A stretch of DNA of 64,000 nt from Molanna angustata (taxonomy: Eukaryota; Arthropoda; Insecta; Trichoptera; Molannidae). The notes beneath the pieces were generated by a model, which ran no database searches, was not told the origin of the DNA, and worked only from the letters and a program-made list of their open reading frames with translations. The stretch lies in contig OY754980.1 in the NCBI GenBank assembly GCA_963576475.1, forward strand, positions 30,549,563 through 30,613,562, given 5' to 3'. This document shows positions 9,405 through 20,622 of this stretch, piece by piece (positions within the stretch are counted from its first letter, which is position 1; each line of letters opens with the position of its first letter). Position numbers and translations under genes: made by a program.

Positions 9405-9925
9405 CTTCTCGTCTCATTGTGCCATATTAAATATTCTTGAATGATTGAGTGCATTGTATAGGCATGGTTGTGTATCGTTAACTGTACTATTTTTGTATGT
9501 GTATGTGTGTGTATGTGTATATATCTATGTGTGTGTGTGTATGTATGTGTGTTATATATATGTGTGTGTATGTATGTGTGTGTATGTATGTGTATGTATG
9601 TATGTGTGTGTGTATATATGTATATGTGTATATATGTATACGTGTGTGTATATGCATGTATATATGTATGTGTGTATTTTTTTCTCTCTTTATATCAAAT
9701 ATGTATATGTTTTTTTTTTTCTTTTTTTTTTGTTGTTTTTGTGATTTTTGTGGTGTCATCTTCTGTACTCCTCCCCGAAGCACAAGGCTTTCTTATTTTC
9801 GGGGAGAATTCCTAATTGATGTTATTTTTTTTCCTATTTTTTGTTTATACTGTTATTATTGTATTTGTTGTTTGTGTTTTTTATTTTTAATAAATATTAT
9901 TATTATTATTATTATTATTATTCAT
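9405..9925 (+). mobile_element. 3' UTR of the 9235 LINE, with TG repeat and ATT tail
   Basis: It contains a TG/TATG-rich microsatellite (9493-9672) and a small stem CTCCCCGAA...TTCGGGGAG at about 9770-9808. It ends with AATAAATATT followed by an ATT-repeat tail (9893-9922). Tail-plus-hairpin architecture fits a CR1/Jockey-type 3' end. Long frames across the TG repeat are artefacts of the repeat. Confidence 0.5.
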
Positions 9926-10094
9926 GAAAATAAAAAAATAAAAATCATTAAAAAAAAAGGGTTTCATACAACAAATAAATTTAATTGTATAAAAACTCCC
10001 CGGAGAATATAGACCACAGAGAAATGAATTACAGATCATTTTGAGACGGAAAAAATGTCAATGTTTTGTTAATGGCATTTTTGGAGCATTTTTT

Positions 10095-10290
10095 GTATTT
10101 ATATTTATACTATAATACATAAGCAATAGGATCATGCTGAAAATAAGCTGCTGGAGTGCTTGCCTTCCTGCAACATAGCTGAGCATGGTCCTTTTGAGTC
10201 AGAAAGATTGTTTTTCTTTTCATTTGCCGATATATGTCTTTGTATTTGTATGTAAACTTATTTTTATCTCAATAAATGTTTATTGATTTA
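10095..10290 (+). repeat. LINE 3' UTR repeat J, copy 1
   Basis: It matches the reverse complement of 54582-54835: both hold the AGCAATAGGATCATGCTGAA and CAACATAGCTGAGCATGGTC segments. It ends CTCAATAAATGTTTATTGA, with a tail of AAAT type in the other copy. Confidence 0.65.
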
Positions 10291-10818
10291 TTTAATGATT
10301 TTTGTCTTGTTATACGTATACAAACATGTTGTCTTAATAAATTTTAAATTAGGTATTATTATTATTAATGTTAGGTTGGCCGGGTGTATCTCAAACACGT
10401 TCAATCTTTAAAAATAAATCTGATATTACTGACACCTTTCGAAATTTAAATCACTTTGTTATAGCAACGTGTACTTTTGAACCATTCGGTGGCATAACGT
10501 GTGTTGAACCATTCGGTGGCACAGTCATGCGGTGTGTTCTAAGAAATTAAGCTTATGCCTTGTCTATAGATAATTTGGTGTGGTTGCGAGTTATGGAGAT
10601 GGAGATTAAATAAAAATATTTTTTCTTGTCAGGAAGTCATGTACTGACCATTTTCTTTGACGTTTTTAAACTGTTAGTAAATTCTTGAGCGTCATCTTTT
10701 ACGTTCTAAATCTTCAATTCTTAGCACCAGATTATAATAGTGCTTCGACTGTTTTTATATCATCAATGTGACTCTATTAATTGTATAGAACTCATTTTTA
10801 AGAGGTTATTTAATCATA
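10291..10818. other. Unassigned sequence with a short tandem pair
   Basis: TTGAACCATTCGGTGGCA appears twice, near 10477 and 10504, about 27 bp apart. No gene is seen. Confidence 0.4.
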
Positions 10819-11045
10819 TATTTTGATTGTTGTTGTTCTACAAATATTTCCTCCTTTTAGCAGTACGACCGTTTAAGCTGACTAGGCCCTTATTAACTAG
10901 TTTACCAACATTTTTTTCTTATATGCTTACCTATCTACCTCCCTACAAAACAAAATTTATTTTACCAGCTGATAAGGGCCTAGTCAGCCGAAACAGACGT
11001 CTTGCTATACGAAGAAAATATTTGTAAAACAACAATCAATGTTTG
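10819..11045. repeat. Foldback element, family G
   Basis: Arms of about 85 bp (10819-10905 and 10960-11045) are inverted copies. The outer ends read TTTGATTGTTGTTGTTCTAC and the complement GTAAAACAACAATCAATG; the inner arms carry CTGACTAGGCCCTTATTAAC and GATAAGGGCCTAGTCAG. A related half copy with GATTAGGGCTTAGTCAGCCG is at 57985-58050. There is no coding content, so this is a MITE-like element. Confidence 0.7.
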
Positions 11046-11097
11046 ATTTAATATATCTCGGATAGTACTTCCTTTTTTTATAATAATCATATTCGGG

Positions 11098-11225
11098 TTA
11101 GGAGCCGGGTAATCGAAAATACAACAGGCAACAATAACATATCGCATAGTTCAGCAAAGAGGTTCACCATCCATCGTGAATGTTGTGCCTTTTTAGATGA
11201 AAAGAGTCTGGTGTATTGTGCAATA
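11098..11225 (+). repeat. Dispersed repeat E, copy 2 (partial)
   Basis: It contains GGAGCCGGGTAATCGAAAAT, AACAATAACATATCGCATAG and AGGTTCACCATCCATCGTGA. It matches the first half of the family as seen at 20778 and 42496. Confidence 0.55.
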
Positions 11226-11491
11226 TCGGCAGAATAATCAGATCGGAAAAGATGATAAAGTTTTGAAAGGACTTACTTTGCCAAACGTCTTCTTTCTTTT
11301 CTCTTTCGCGTATTTCTTCTTTCCTTCACGTTACTGGTTTAATATAATGGTTCACTACACTTCCGCGGACGTATTTAAAAAAGTAAATGCGCACGGCGCC
11401 GAATTATTATGCAGAGTTTTGTAATATAGATGCACACGGTCCGAACTGAGTATGGTGACTGAAGAAGGGCGATATTATTGTTGCCACGTTC
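11226..11491. other. Unassigned sequence
   Basis: A short plus frame at 11197-11424 has no recognised match and overlaps repeat E, so it is not called as a gene. Confidence 0.35.
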
Positions 11492-11830
11492 CCATACCAT
11501 ACCATACCATACCATCACGCCATTTCCCTATTTGGGGTAGGCAGAGAGAACCGAACGCCAGACTCCTCTCTCTTGACATACATTCCTCGCTTCATTCACG
11601 TCCATACATCGTCTCATACACGCTCTTCTATTATTCTTACTTCTAACATCTCCATCTTTCAAAATCCCATTTATGTGATCGTGCCAACTCTTTCTTGGCC
11701 GACCTCTACTTTTCATTCCTCTTTTATCAGCCTTGTATACTTTTTTTGTCAGACGGTCATCACTCATTCTTTCTATGTGGCCGAACCACCTTAGGGCATT
11801 TATTTTCATCTTACTTACCACGTTGTTGCC
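11492..11830 (-). pseudogene. RTE-like LINE C-terminal fragment
   Basis: The minus strand encodes KMKINALRWFGHIERMSDD, then RLTKKVYKADKRGMKSRGRP and RKSWHDHINGILKDGDVR, ending RGVWRSVLSAYPK*. This LRW.GHIERM...GRPRK.W pattern is typical of the extreme C-terminus of RTE-type ORFs. The tail beyond it is a TATGG repeat (11492-11515). A premature stop replaces the YPARDMA ending seen in sister copies. Upstream RT is missing. It is one of seven related fragments in the window. Confidence 0.75.
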
Positions 11831-11945
11831 ACGTTCAAAGTGTGGATATGGGTATGAACGGGATTTTGATATCACAGGAAGATGAGGATAGGAACAAATG
11901 GGTAGTATCTGCGCTAACATGTATCTTGATACATACTTGGGTCAT

Positions 11946-12035
11946 TTTTCTTTTTATAAGGTTATGCACTCCGCACACCTATCGCTAGTAAACCCACAGT
12001 TGTGCTGTGATGGTATGAATGAATGGAATCTTCAA
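11946..12035 (+). repeat. Dispersed repeat E, copy 3 (3' part)
   Basis: ATGCACTCCGCACACCTATC, then GATGGTATGAATGAATGGAA: the 3' half of the family with its TGAA tail. Confidence 0.55.
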
Positions 12036-12339
12036 TTCTTCTCCTTGACTATGCCACATCTCGTTGTCTGTATGTATTATTCAGACCACACCATAATTAT
12101 TTTTTATTTAATGAGTATTTTGGATATACGTGCTAAGTTGACTTACATAATTTTTTCGTTGTCCAAAAATATTATGCGAATTGGCAAGAAAACATATGCG
12201 CGATAATTAACTACGGTTCATCGAACTCCAATAACAAAGATGTCTTATGCCATGTAAGTATTACCTAACTGCAAACAATTTTTCTCTGAATAAATACACG
12301 AATGTTTAAAGAAAAAAAGTTAAAAAAAAAAACTGTCCA
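12036..12339. other. Unassigned AT-rich sequence
   Basis: Nothing beyond short chance frames is visible. Confidence 0.35.
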
Positions 12340-12835
12340 CATCATGGAGAGGAATTTCCCAGTCACCTACCCCAATCTATTGGTAACGTATAAGAACGAA
12401 TACGAACGCAAAAGCATATTTCTTACCACTACCCCTAGAGGCCAACCTCAATCGTGTGTGGGCCTACCGAATTGAAGCTTTGATCAAGAACCGACAAGCC
12501 GCTGGCTGGGGTCCTCCCCCTACCCCTTAGTACTTGTGCCGGCGTTTCAAAAATGAGCCTTCACCACATCTGATGCTTGCTTTAACCCTACCCTCCTCAC
12601 GGATTTGAGGGTTGCCATACCAGAAATGATGGTTTTGTAGCTGAGCATTCGCCTCGTGTGACAAGTCACCGTTTAGCGAGGCATTGAGGCGTCTGCCCTG
12701 CTCTTACATAGGTAAGAATCGAAGGGGGCACCGACTAGCCCAGAATCCTAGGGTTAGGTTGCGGCAACCCCCAACTTTACTGGCTAGGCCCATATTGCCG
12801 AAACCTAGCCCCGCATCAGTCAGTCATTTAGAATG
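12340..12835. repeat. Dispersed repeat H, GC-richer copy
   Basis: It is clearly more GC-rich than its surroundings. Read as the reverse complement, 12520-12590 resembles 18785-18850: GCTAAAGCAAGCATCATGTG, then TGGTGAA.GCTCATTTTT and CACAAGTACTAAAGGG. No continuous coding frame remains. It may be a decayed LINE coding or UTR region, but its class is unknown. Confidence 0.5.
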
Positions 12836-13064
12836 TTAATGTCGCCCGAGGAGGTAGTGTTGTTGTGTGATGCGTAAATCAATTTTCAGGGCCCTATCTG
12901 GTCGAGAAGTTATTAAAAAATCGGTTGCGAAATTCCAGTACAGTTAGACGGGTAAGTGAATAGGGTATAAAAATAACAGGCACCCAAAAACCTGATGTAC
13001 ATCCTAAAACAGTTTCACCTAGTTGGACCTCCAATGAGACAATATAAAAATAATATATAATTTT

Positions 13065-13640
13065 ACTTCGTCTCTATTGAGATAATTAAAATCTGTTAAA
13101 AAATATCTTTGACTCCCGACAGGGAAAAAAATCCAATGTTTGCGCATATGCAATAATAAAAATATTCGATTACTTACACATTGGTACAAGTAGGTAAATA
13201 AGACAAAAATGACCTTATAAGTCTGGCGCAATTCAGGGGTGACTTCTATGCGAAAAATGCATTGTCACCTCAGATATAAGAATTGTAGCTTTCATTATTT
13301 ACAAAAAACCAATTCTCTCAATAGATGGCGTTCCAACAAAATAAATAAAAAATAATAAGATTGTTGTTCATAATTTCACCCATAGATGGCTGTAGTAAAA
13401 ATTCCTTATTTTCAAGCGAAAAGAATTTCAGTATTACAATATATAGAACTTTCAAAATTGAATTGATAGGGATCTCATTAAAAGGCATAATTGGTGAACG
13501 TTGCGCAAGCGCATAAAGTGATCACGTAAATCAGCCGATGACAGGTCGTAAGCCCTGTAGGTGCCTTGATTTCCCGGTTCTCCTACAATAAATATTCCAA
13601 CTTCGTCTCTATTGAGATAATTAAAATCTGTTAAAAAATA
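13065..13640. repeat. Foldback element, family A copy 2
   Basis: It starts with an end segment (CTTCGTCTCTATTGAGATAA, then GACTCCCGACAGGG and AATGTTTGCGCATATGCAAT) and continues at 13267-13634 with about 370 bp nearly identical to 47804-48172. It ends again with TTCCAACTTCGTCTCTATTG. The near identity of two distant copies suggests recent mobility or conversion. Confidence 0.75.
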
Positions 13641-13850
13641 TAATTTTAAGTTAATATTTTAATTATGTATCCTCCTGGAGCATTTTTACTTGTACCAGCT
13701 TACTTTAAACCTTTAATAGTACACTAGCATTAAATTTAGGATATATTATCACTGTAATCTTGAAATTATTTTGTTGTTATATGTAGGTACTTAACGCTGT
13801 ATTATGAATAATGTAATTATGTATCGTGCCAAATAAATAAAAATATCTTT
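13641..13850. other. Unassigned AT-rich sequence
   Basis: Short spacer between the family A and family C elements; no feature seen. Confidence 0.35.
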
Positions 13851-14038
13851 CAGGAGGGCAAATCTGGTCCAATCGGCGAAATCAAAACCCTCACGATTAC
13901 CCATATCATGTATATAATTATTATATGGAATTCTATAATATCTTCAAATGTCATAGAACTCCATATGAAAATTATATCCATGACATGGGTAAACTGAAGG
14001 GTTTTGATTTCGCCGGTTGCACCAGACTTGCCCCCCAG
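13851..14038. mobile_element. MITE family C, copy 1
   Basis: This 188-bp palindromic element has ends CAGGAGGGCAAATCTGGT and ACCAGACTTGCCCCCCAG. The inner arms CGGCGAAATCAAAACCCT and AGGGTTTTGATTTCGCCG pair with each other. The second copy, at 30221-30408, has the same length. A CAGGG-type end is hAT-like, but an 8-bp target duplication could not be demonstrated, so the superfamily is open. Confidence 0.8.
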
Positions 14039-14131
14039 GTAATATCATTTATTAGAATGGGTAAAGTCCATTCTTTTTAGATTATATTATAATCCATTGT
14101 AAGGATGAGAGGCAATATCGTGCTTTCTTTA

Positions 14132-14215
14132 ATAAGATAATGCACACCAGCACATTTGTCGCTGATTACGCCACATTGTGGGAAATGCCGAGATGGTATG
14201 AATGAATTAATTGAA
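14132..14215 (+). repeat. Dispersed repeat E, copy 4 (3' part)
   Basis: AATGCACACCAGCACATTTG, then CGCCACATTGTGGGAAATGC and GATGGTATGAATGAATTAAT, including the TGAA tail. Confidence 0.55.
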
Positions 14216-15097
14216 TTATTTAAATGGTAAATTGTTGTTAACTATTAAAAAACATTTTCCGATGGAAATAAATTATTTGAAATTATACTTAGGTAATTAC
14301 AAAAGACTGTAATTAAATAAAGGTAGTAATTTATATATACAACGAACAGGTTCTTGGAGTTCTGTGTTAAACTAAAAGGTAACAATTATTTCTTTATGAA
14401 AAAATAAATTAACTATATTTATTCACATAGAGCTGTCGGCAAACATCTTGGAAATTAAGTGGAAAGATATGCGGTGATGGTATGTACCAAAAATATTTTT
14501 TTTTATATATGATTAATTTGATAAATATTCTTCTTAATGTGTTCTGTTGGGTTTCCGTCGACTTTATCTGTTCCGCGCGGTGCTGAATCGGTATTCCGAA
14601 TGCCTCATCCCGGTCCATTCCGTAATGTTTCAGAGTCAGGATCGATGTCCCCTTAGATAGAACTCCTATGCCCCTTCTACAGCTTTAATATTATTGCTTG
14701 TTTAAATATAATTTTATGATCGATTAGGTTTGGGGTTCGCTACTGGTATGTACAATATATTGTATGTACATGCTCACTTGACTTTAGCGAGTTTTGTGGA
14801 AACTCAATATTCCCCCAAAATTAAGATTCCAATCATCCACGGTCCCGCATACAGCGGTCAATTGGCGAGCCCCCATCAACTGGAACAATGTTAAACATAA
14901 CAACTACATACAATATATCGCATACACACAGAAACATCACGCTGGGATTAATTAATTTTACTACCATACTAATAATCTTCCATCGTTATCTGATAGTGTG
15001 TAACGATGTAAGCCGAATGAAGAATGGACACGGGTTCATTATTTTAACAAAAATCAATGAAGATCTTAACAATAATGACAAAAAATTGTAGGTAATA
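14216..15097. other. Unassigned sequence
   Basis: Two short GC-richer patches (about 14570-14660 and 14820-14880) have no coding frame or match. The rest is AT-rich. Confidence 0.35.
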
Positions 15098-15160
15098 CAT
15101 ACATACATACCATCACGTCATGTCCCTCACAGGGTAGGCAGAGAGAACCGAACGCCACTT
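15098..15160 (-). mobile_element. RTE-like LINE 3'-end scrap
   Basis: ATACATACATACATACCATC is the TATG tail read in reverse. It is followed by the C-terminal codons of the RTE-like family (...FGSLCLPCEGHDV-type text in antisense). Only about 60 bp survive. Confidence 0.6.
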
Positions 15161-16224
15161 ATTTATATCTTATTTTTATTTATTTATTTTATTCATGTCT
15201 GACAAATATTGATACACTTATATTTCATATTATTATTAACATATACATATATTATACAGTGATGTAGAAAGCAGTGTCATTAAGGTGTTTTAATCACCAT
15301 CAAACTAGGCAAAGCCTGTGTCATGATGGCTATTTCTTTCACATAAAATTATGAATACAGTATAAGCGTACACATATTAACACAATACAATTATATAAAA
15401 ATATTAATAAAAAAAAAAATTGACTAAAATACTATAAATATAATGGCTTTTTTACAATCATAAAAAAAATGAAAAATGACAAAAACATGATGACTATTTC
15501 TTTCGTATAAAATTATGATTACAATATAAACATACACATATTAACACAATAAAATAATACAAAATATTAAAAAGATGACTAGAATGATTGTTAAAATAGT
15601 AAAAAATATAATGGCTACAATTATATAAAATTATTAAAAAGATGATGGAAAAAATTATTATAAAAACATTATTATAAAAACATGACGGCTATTTATATAA
15701 AAATATTTAAAAATGAACTAACCAAATCCCAAAAACATAAAAACAATTATTTCCTTAGTGAATTCAAATTTAAATCTTAATCTCAGTCTCAGTGTACCCT
15801 TCGTCACACGCCACACGTCAGTTTGCAAAAACTCAAGTAAGTAAATAGAAAGTACAATCTATGATCTTATCCAGTAATCGTGCAGTAATATCTGTCTTAA
15901 ACCTATTTTTATTTTTAAAGCTTTAAGTTCCACCGGAAGCCGATTAAATGCAGTCGGTGCTCTAAAAGCAAACTGATGCTGTGCCATTGTTGATCTACAA
16001 TAAGGTATACAAAAATTAATATTTACTGATTGACGGGTGTTACGGCTTTGTTGTGATCTAGATTTAGAGCGATCATTGTAAAAGAAGTGCGTTGTAACTG
16101 ATCTTATATAGATTTGTTTTATATCGAGTACTTTGTAATTTTTAAATAGTGTTATTGATGGATAGTCTCTAGGCCATTTGTTGATCACTTTTATTATACT
16201 TTTGTGCGCCTGACACACATTCAT
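15161..16224 (-). mobile_element. CR1/Jockey-like LINE, 5'-truncated
   Basis: It contains an RT C-terminal frame (15859-16224) and about 700 bp of AT-rich 3' UTR with internally repeated blocks (CATGATG-CTATTTCTTTC appears near 15332 and 15487). The 3' end is TTATTTATTTTATTCATGTC in reverse. A motif AACTAGGCAAAGCCTGTG in the UTR resembles motifs at 16776, 58427 and 61350. Confidence 0.65.
15859..16224 (-). pseudogene. LINE RT C-terminal fragment
   Basis: It encodes HKSIIKVINKWPRDYPSITL, then VLDIKQIYI and a final block with HQFAFRAPTAFNRLPVELKA. This is the region after the RT thumb: the 'QK..LR.I.....YPS..LF...G.L.I.Q.Y' pattern followed by 'R....N.LP'. The same pattern ends the intact ORF2 at 2682. 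The catalytic core is absent. Confidence 0.7.
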
Positions 16225-16651
16225 CGCCTCGTCGATATTTATACATCGTCTTATACATACATGTTCGTCAATTTTTCACGCTTCTAACATTTCCGTCTTT
16301 CAAAATAGCGTTTCACATCGGCGAGCCATCCCTTCCTTGGGCGGTATCTCATTCCGTGACTGTCCGCAATGTATATTTTCTCCGTCAAGCGTTCCTCGTT
16401 CATCCTGCCCATGTGGCCAAACTTATGTCCTCATTTCTAACCCTGTCATACTTCGTTCTATTACAGATTCTTCTTAGCGATCTCATTTCAAATGCATTTA
16501 TTCTGCTTTCGTGCGACTTGTGCCTTGTCCAGGTTTCCCTTGCATACGTCAAGGTTGGCACTAAGACAGCGTTATGAATGCCAACTTTGGCATCTTTTGA
16601 TATGTTGCGATCATTCAAAACTGGTCTAAGTGCTCCATGCATACCTGCCAT
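16225..16651 (-). pseudogene. RTE-like LINE fragment, frame-broken
   Basis: The upstream part (16400-16651) encodes RPVLNDRNISKDAKVGIHNA, then VLVPTLTYARETWT and INAFEMRSLRRICNRTKYDR. This is the RT thumb of RTE-like elements ('LTYG.E.W....' and 'E...LR.I.G'). Below it, in other phases, are pieces of the GHM/GRPRK tail and the RRMYKY motif (16225-16400). Frameshifts and a lost middle make it a pseudogene. It abuts the previous LINE. Confidence 0.7.
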
Positions 16652-17431
16652 AACATTAGTTATACGTGGATATTATAATTGTTGTCAATGTAAAGGTTTT
16701 GTTTATTATTATTTATTTACCTTTTATCACACCATATTTATAATGTCAACAATAAGTAGATCACTGCTGCCCAACTAGGAAATCCTGTTCTAGGGCTAGG
16801 GCAGTTTACAATTTTTACTGAAAAAAATTGTAAACTTATTTTTTTTTCTATGAATAAGGTTTATAATTACAAATGTATATACCTATGTTATATTGCACTT
16901 ATTTAGATTAAACTTACTGTTTTGGTACCTACCTGATGATTTTTTATTAAGAGGCATAAAAACCTAATCGCCCCAATTTGAAATCAAATTTCTCAAATAT
17001 GTTAAAAAGTGTGTTTATAAAAAATATACCAAAAATATTTTCAACATTTCTCTAGTGAATGTTCTTCACACAATTTTAAAATTCAGCATGAAATCCCCTA
17101 AAAATATATTAAAAAATATTTCTTTTAAATTACTCCATACCTAACTATGTCGTAGAGAAATAAATGTTTTATGTGCTTTAAGACAGAGCATAAATCAATA
17201 AAATTAAATCTTTGTGATATTTTTTTCATTTCAAATCAGGTTTGTTCTTAAAATGCAAAAAAAAAACTTGACACTTTTGGGTTTTCAAAAATTTAAATCA
17301 GGTAAAAACCCCTTTTAACGCACGCGTTAGTCACCCTTATTAACACATATGTATATCATGACTCTCTACTATTCCATAGTGTGGAGAGTAAAAATACTCA
17401 AAATAGATAGGTGAGTATATTAAAAAATTAT
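16652..17431. other. AT-rich sequence, possible LINE 3' UTR
   Basis: CCCAACTAGGAAATCCTGTT and GGGCTAGGGCAGTTTACAA near 16770-16815 resemble the 61350 LINE 3' UTR (CCCACTAGGCTAAACCTGTT), so 16680-16960 may be a minus-strand LINE end. The rest is unassigned. Confidence 0.35.
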
Positions 17432-17726
17432 TATTTACTAAACCTGAAGCATTAATGCAACGTCACATCATATTTTTCTAGATATTTTTGTCTTCTTTAA
17501 TTAAAAAAAAAATATATTACTCTACGCCTTATAGTTTATTAAAAATATATGATAAACGTTGAAAATCGGGGTATGCCATTATTTTTCTACAAGAATTTAT
17601 ACAGAACATTATCAAAAAGTTAAGGTATATTTTTGTTTATTAATATCCAAACTATCTAAATTATTTTTTTCAAAACGATTTGATGAGAAATAATTATGGT
17701 ATATCAAATTGAATAATAGGTTATTA
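17432..17726. repeat. Half copy of TTAA palindrome, family D
   Basis: It matches one arm of the elements at 41312 and 42823, from TTTACTAAACCTGAAGCATT through GAAAATCGGGGTATGCCATT to TATCAAATTGAATAATAGGT. It begins at the palindrome centre and lacks the terminal GGCAGCAGTC. Confidence 0.7.
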
Positions 17727-17857
17727 ATTACAGTAAAATAAAATATTTATAAATTAAAATTAACAGATAGGTATTAAAATAAAAAAAATATGAAATCATA
17801 GATAATAAAAAAAACTACTAAAATAAAAGGATGGGATACCAAGCGATGAAGGATATT

Positions 17858-18030
17858 TTTTTTTATATATAAAAAGAATATGTTCTTGTTAAACAAGTAC
17901 ATATACATCTTCCTACGTTCCATTAAATAAATGCTTGTGCTATAGGTGAACGAAATCGGTCGAGGCAGGATTCGAACTCGCGATCACTGGGTAACTAGCC
18001 CAGCGCGCTAACCGCTCTGCCATCGACCCA
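17858..18030 (-). mobile_element. tRNA-derived SINE, copy 2
   Basis: On the minus strand it reads GGGTCGATGGCAGAGCGG (A box) and GAGTTCGAATCCTGCCTCGA (B box), then the shared body and an A-rich end seen as T residues at 17856-17864. The anticodon-loop equivalent is CTAGTTA, which gives anticodon AGT (threonine). Confidence 0.9.
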
Positions 18031-18689
18031 TCTAATTAATATTATAGCTTTGTTGATAGGAAGTGAGAGTTCTGAAACTTCTTGAAAATCGTCAAAACAG
18101 GAGCATCTGTAATCATCACTAATCTAATAGAAGCATCTCTAGTACCATCGGGTAATTGATTCCATAACCAGCCTGCATGAATTGTGATCTAGTAGGTAAA
18201 TGTACCTACCTTAGTGATTGTGTGGTGTATTGGTATTTAAATAGTTTTTGGCCGTAAATTTAGGCCATGGGAAGAAAGATGGGCCAATTTCTCCTTGAAC
18301 TACCAATTTGAAATAATGTATCAAAATATAGATGAAATTTTTGATGTAAACCGACTGTCATTTCCTTAAAACTCATCATTTTCGCAATGGAAGTTAACCT
18401 TTAACAACCGCCAAACACGTGATAGATTAGTCTAGATTGGAACTCCCATAACAGTGTTTTATTTAATAGTTATTATAACACAAAATTACAGTCGTTAAAT
18501 TTCAAATATTCCGCTACACATTGACTTATATTCACCAAGAATTGTTGTGGCTTTTTATGTTACCTATCTGCCGAACCTCACCTAACGATTGCGATGAAAT
18601 CGATACAACACGAACTCGCTTTCGTTTAACAATCAAATTATAATAAATTGTTATACCTAGAAGAGGTAAGTCGGCCTACGTTGATCTTT
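18031..18689. other. Unassigned sequence
   Basis: No coding frame or repeat match was found. Confidence 0.35.
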
Positions 18690-19140
18690 TGGGCAGTTAG
18701 ATATCCGACTCCTGGGCCACGGGTCCCGGGTCGGTTACCGGTGTAGACAAATTTTGATCAAAGTTAAATTGGCGGGGAACCAGCTACAGTAGGGCTAAAG
18801 CAAGCATCATGTGTGGTGAATGCTCATTTTTTAATCGCAAACACAAGTACTAAAGGGAAAGCCTTCGATTCTATGGGACCCACATTTGAGGTTAGCCTTT
18901 TAGTATGCTAGATGGTAGTCCTTGTGTTGTCCAACGAGCAGCCGCTCCGGGGATGAACAGGTCTTAAAAAGCCTATAATGTTCCCAATGAAATGGGGTAG
19001 GAGACTGCGAAAATCCTGTCAATGTCTGTCTGTCAGGATCTGAGACGATCAATATCGTATAAGTCTTCAAAATCTGCCAACATGTCATTGGGTGCGTGAT
19101 TAATTAATATTTGACATATAAGGTACCCGTTAGGTATACT
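18690..19140 (+). repeat. Dispersed repeat H, second copy
   Basis: The middle (18785-18850) is the reverse complement of part of 12520-12590. The end (CCAACATGTCATTGGGTGCG, then ATTTGACATATAAGGTACCC) matches 26950-27010. The minus-strand 62-codon frame here is not conserved and is not called. Confidence 0.5.
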
Positions 19141-20337
19141 GGACAAAAATTTCAGGTATCGCTAAACATCTAGAAAAAATCACGTGGGTGTTCGTTTTCG
19201 CTTGATTGTTTTGATCGCATGAATTTCTAAGTTTGGTGATGACTATTCCAAATCATCTCCTTTCTTTTATATTTTTCCATCCAACGGTATATTTAGTTTA
19301 AAAGTGATACTATGCACGTCTAGGTGTGTACTTGATATCGGGATATTAAAGTTCTTCCCTCAAAAGTTTCATTTGAAGGTGTATATTATTATCACGTCTG
19401 CTCGGAGACTCCCTCTTGTGCAAATGTTTACTTTGCAATTGTGTTGAAATTTTCATAACAGCATCAGTCAGATGTTAAAGGTATTAAGGTACAAAGATAT
19501 GTATAAGTATATGTATATGAAATTTAAAATTTTATAGCGTGTACTAGTGTCAACATGCCTTCCTGCCGTAACACTGTATTAGATTGGCGAATTTATGGGA
19601 ACACCTCGAATTTCACGGTTTACAAAACACTTAGGTATATTTGACATATAATTATGATGAAAAAAATAATATATATAATTTTTCGTTCCATTTATTTTAC
19701 TATTTTTTTTTATGAAAAGCATGAAAAACAGGCTAGAAGCCCACTGGTTTCATGCATTTATGAACATATATATTATATGGAATGATTGGACAGTTAAATT
19801 ATCATCCACACCCCATACATGAACGCACGTACATAGATTTTATCCAGTCATACATTCAGCATTCTTACACAATTATTACATATTTGAGAAATTATTTTCT
19901 GCTGGAACAACAATAAAAATGAAAAAAAAAATACAATAGTAAAACAAAAAAAAAAATAGTAAATAAAATAGTAAAACAAATAGTAAAACAATATTCGGGA
20001 ATCAGTAGGGTTGTTAGGTAGTATGGAGACCTCCTCAGAGCCTAATCCTTTGATATGTTAAGTATCTGGATGGGTGAACTATTCTCAATTGAAAGCTTGA
20101 TGATGCGTTTGTTGCATTTTATTTTGCTCTTTTAAATAAATTACAAATTACGCATTGATCTGCTAATTCTTTTGAGGAAGTGTATAATGGTAATAATAAT
20201 AATTGAGTGTTATTATTTGTAGTGCTTAATTGTTATTAATATCATTAGTAAATCGGCCAGCGCCGCAATTAAAAAAACTGAAAACGGTAACTAGTGCATG
20301 TTATTAAAATTGACACGTTCTTAAAGCACTCTTGAAC
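19141..20337. other. Unassigned sequence, possible LINE 3' UTR
   Basis: Around 19690-19930, CATGAAAAACAGGCTAGAAG and neighbouring text look like a minus-strand LINE 3' UTR, but no coding part remains. A-rich runs lie at 19918-19990. Confidence 0.35.
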
Positions 20338-20413
20338 AATGCCAATTTCGTTCGCAAACGCGACTCCCGTTCACCGGTATCGCTCAGTGCCGAGCATCGT
20401 CAAAATGGTGAAA
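20338..20413. repeat. Dispersed repeat I, copy 1
   Basis: TTCGCAAACGCGACTCCCGT, then TCACCGGTATCGCTC and GAGCATCGTCAAAATGGTGA are the reverse complement of 49155-49222, where GTTCACCATTCTGAGGATGC occurs. Confidence 0.6.
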
Positions 20414-20452
20414 AATAGTGATGAAGACTATCTATATACAGATTTAAAACGA

Positions 20453-20622
20453 GGGTACGAACAGAGCGGTTAGTGCGCTGGGCTAGTTATCCAGTGATCG
20501 CGAGTTCGAACCCTGCCTCGACCGATTTCGTTCACCTAGAGCACAAGCATTTATTTGCTTATTTTAGGGAACGTAGGGAGATGTATATGAACTTGTTTAA
20601 CAAGAACATATTCATATTTTGC
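20453..20622 (+). mobile_element. tRNA-derived SINE, copy 3
   Basis: The head is GGGTACGAACAGAGCGGTTA and the B box GAGTTCGAACCCTGCC. The body ends CATATTCATATTTTGC. The A box is altered (GAACAGAG for TGGCAGAG). The anticodon-loop equivalent CTAGTTA again gives AGT. Confidence 0.85.

Noticed and set aside
9445..10012. Three overlapping open frames of 99-171 codons rich in Cys, Val and Tyr
   Set aside because: They translate a TG/TATG microsatellite and the T-rich LINE 3' UTR; no domain, and all frames are open for the same trivial reason.
13851..14038. 8-bp target duplication (ATATCTTT versus ATATCATT) proving a hAT origin
   Set aside because: The right-hand match is offset by several bases from the element end and the second copy shows no duplication.
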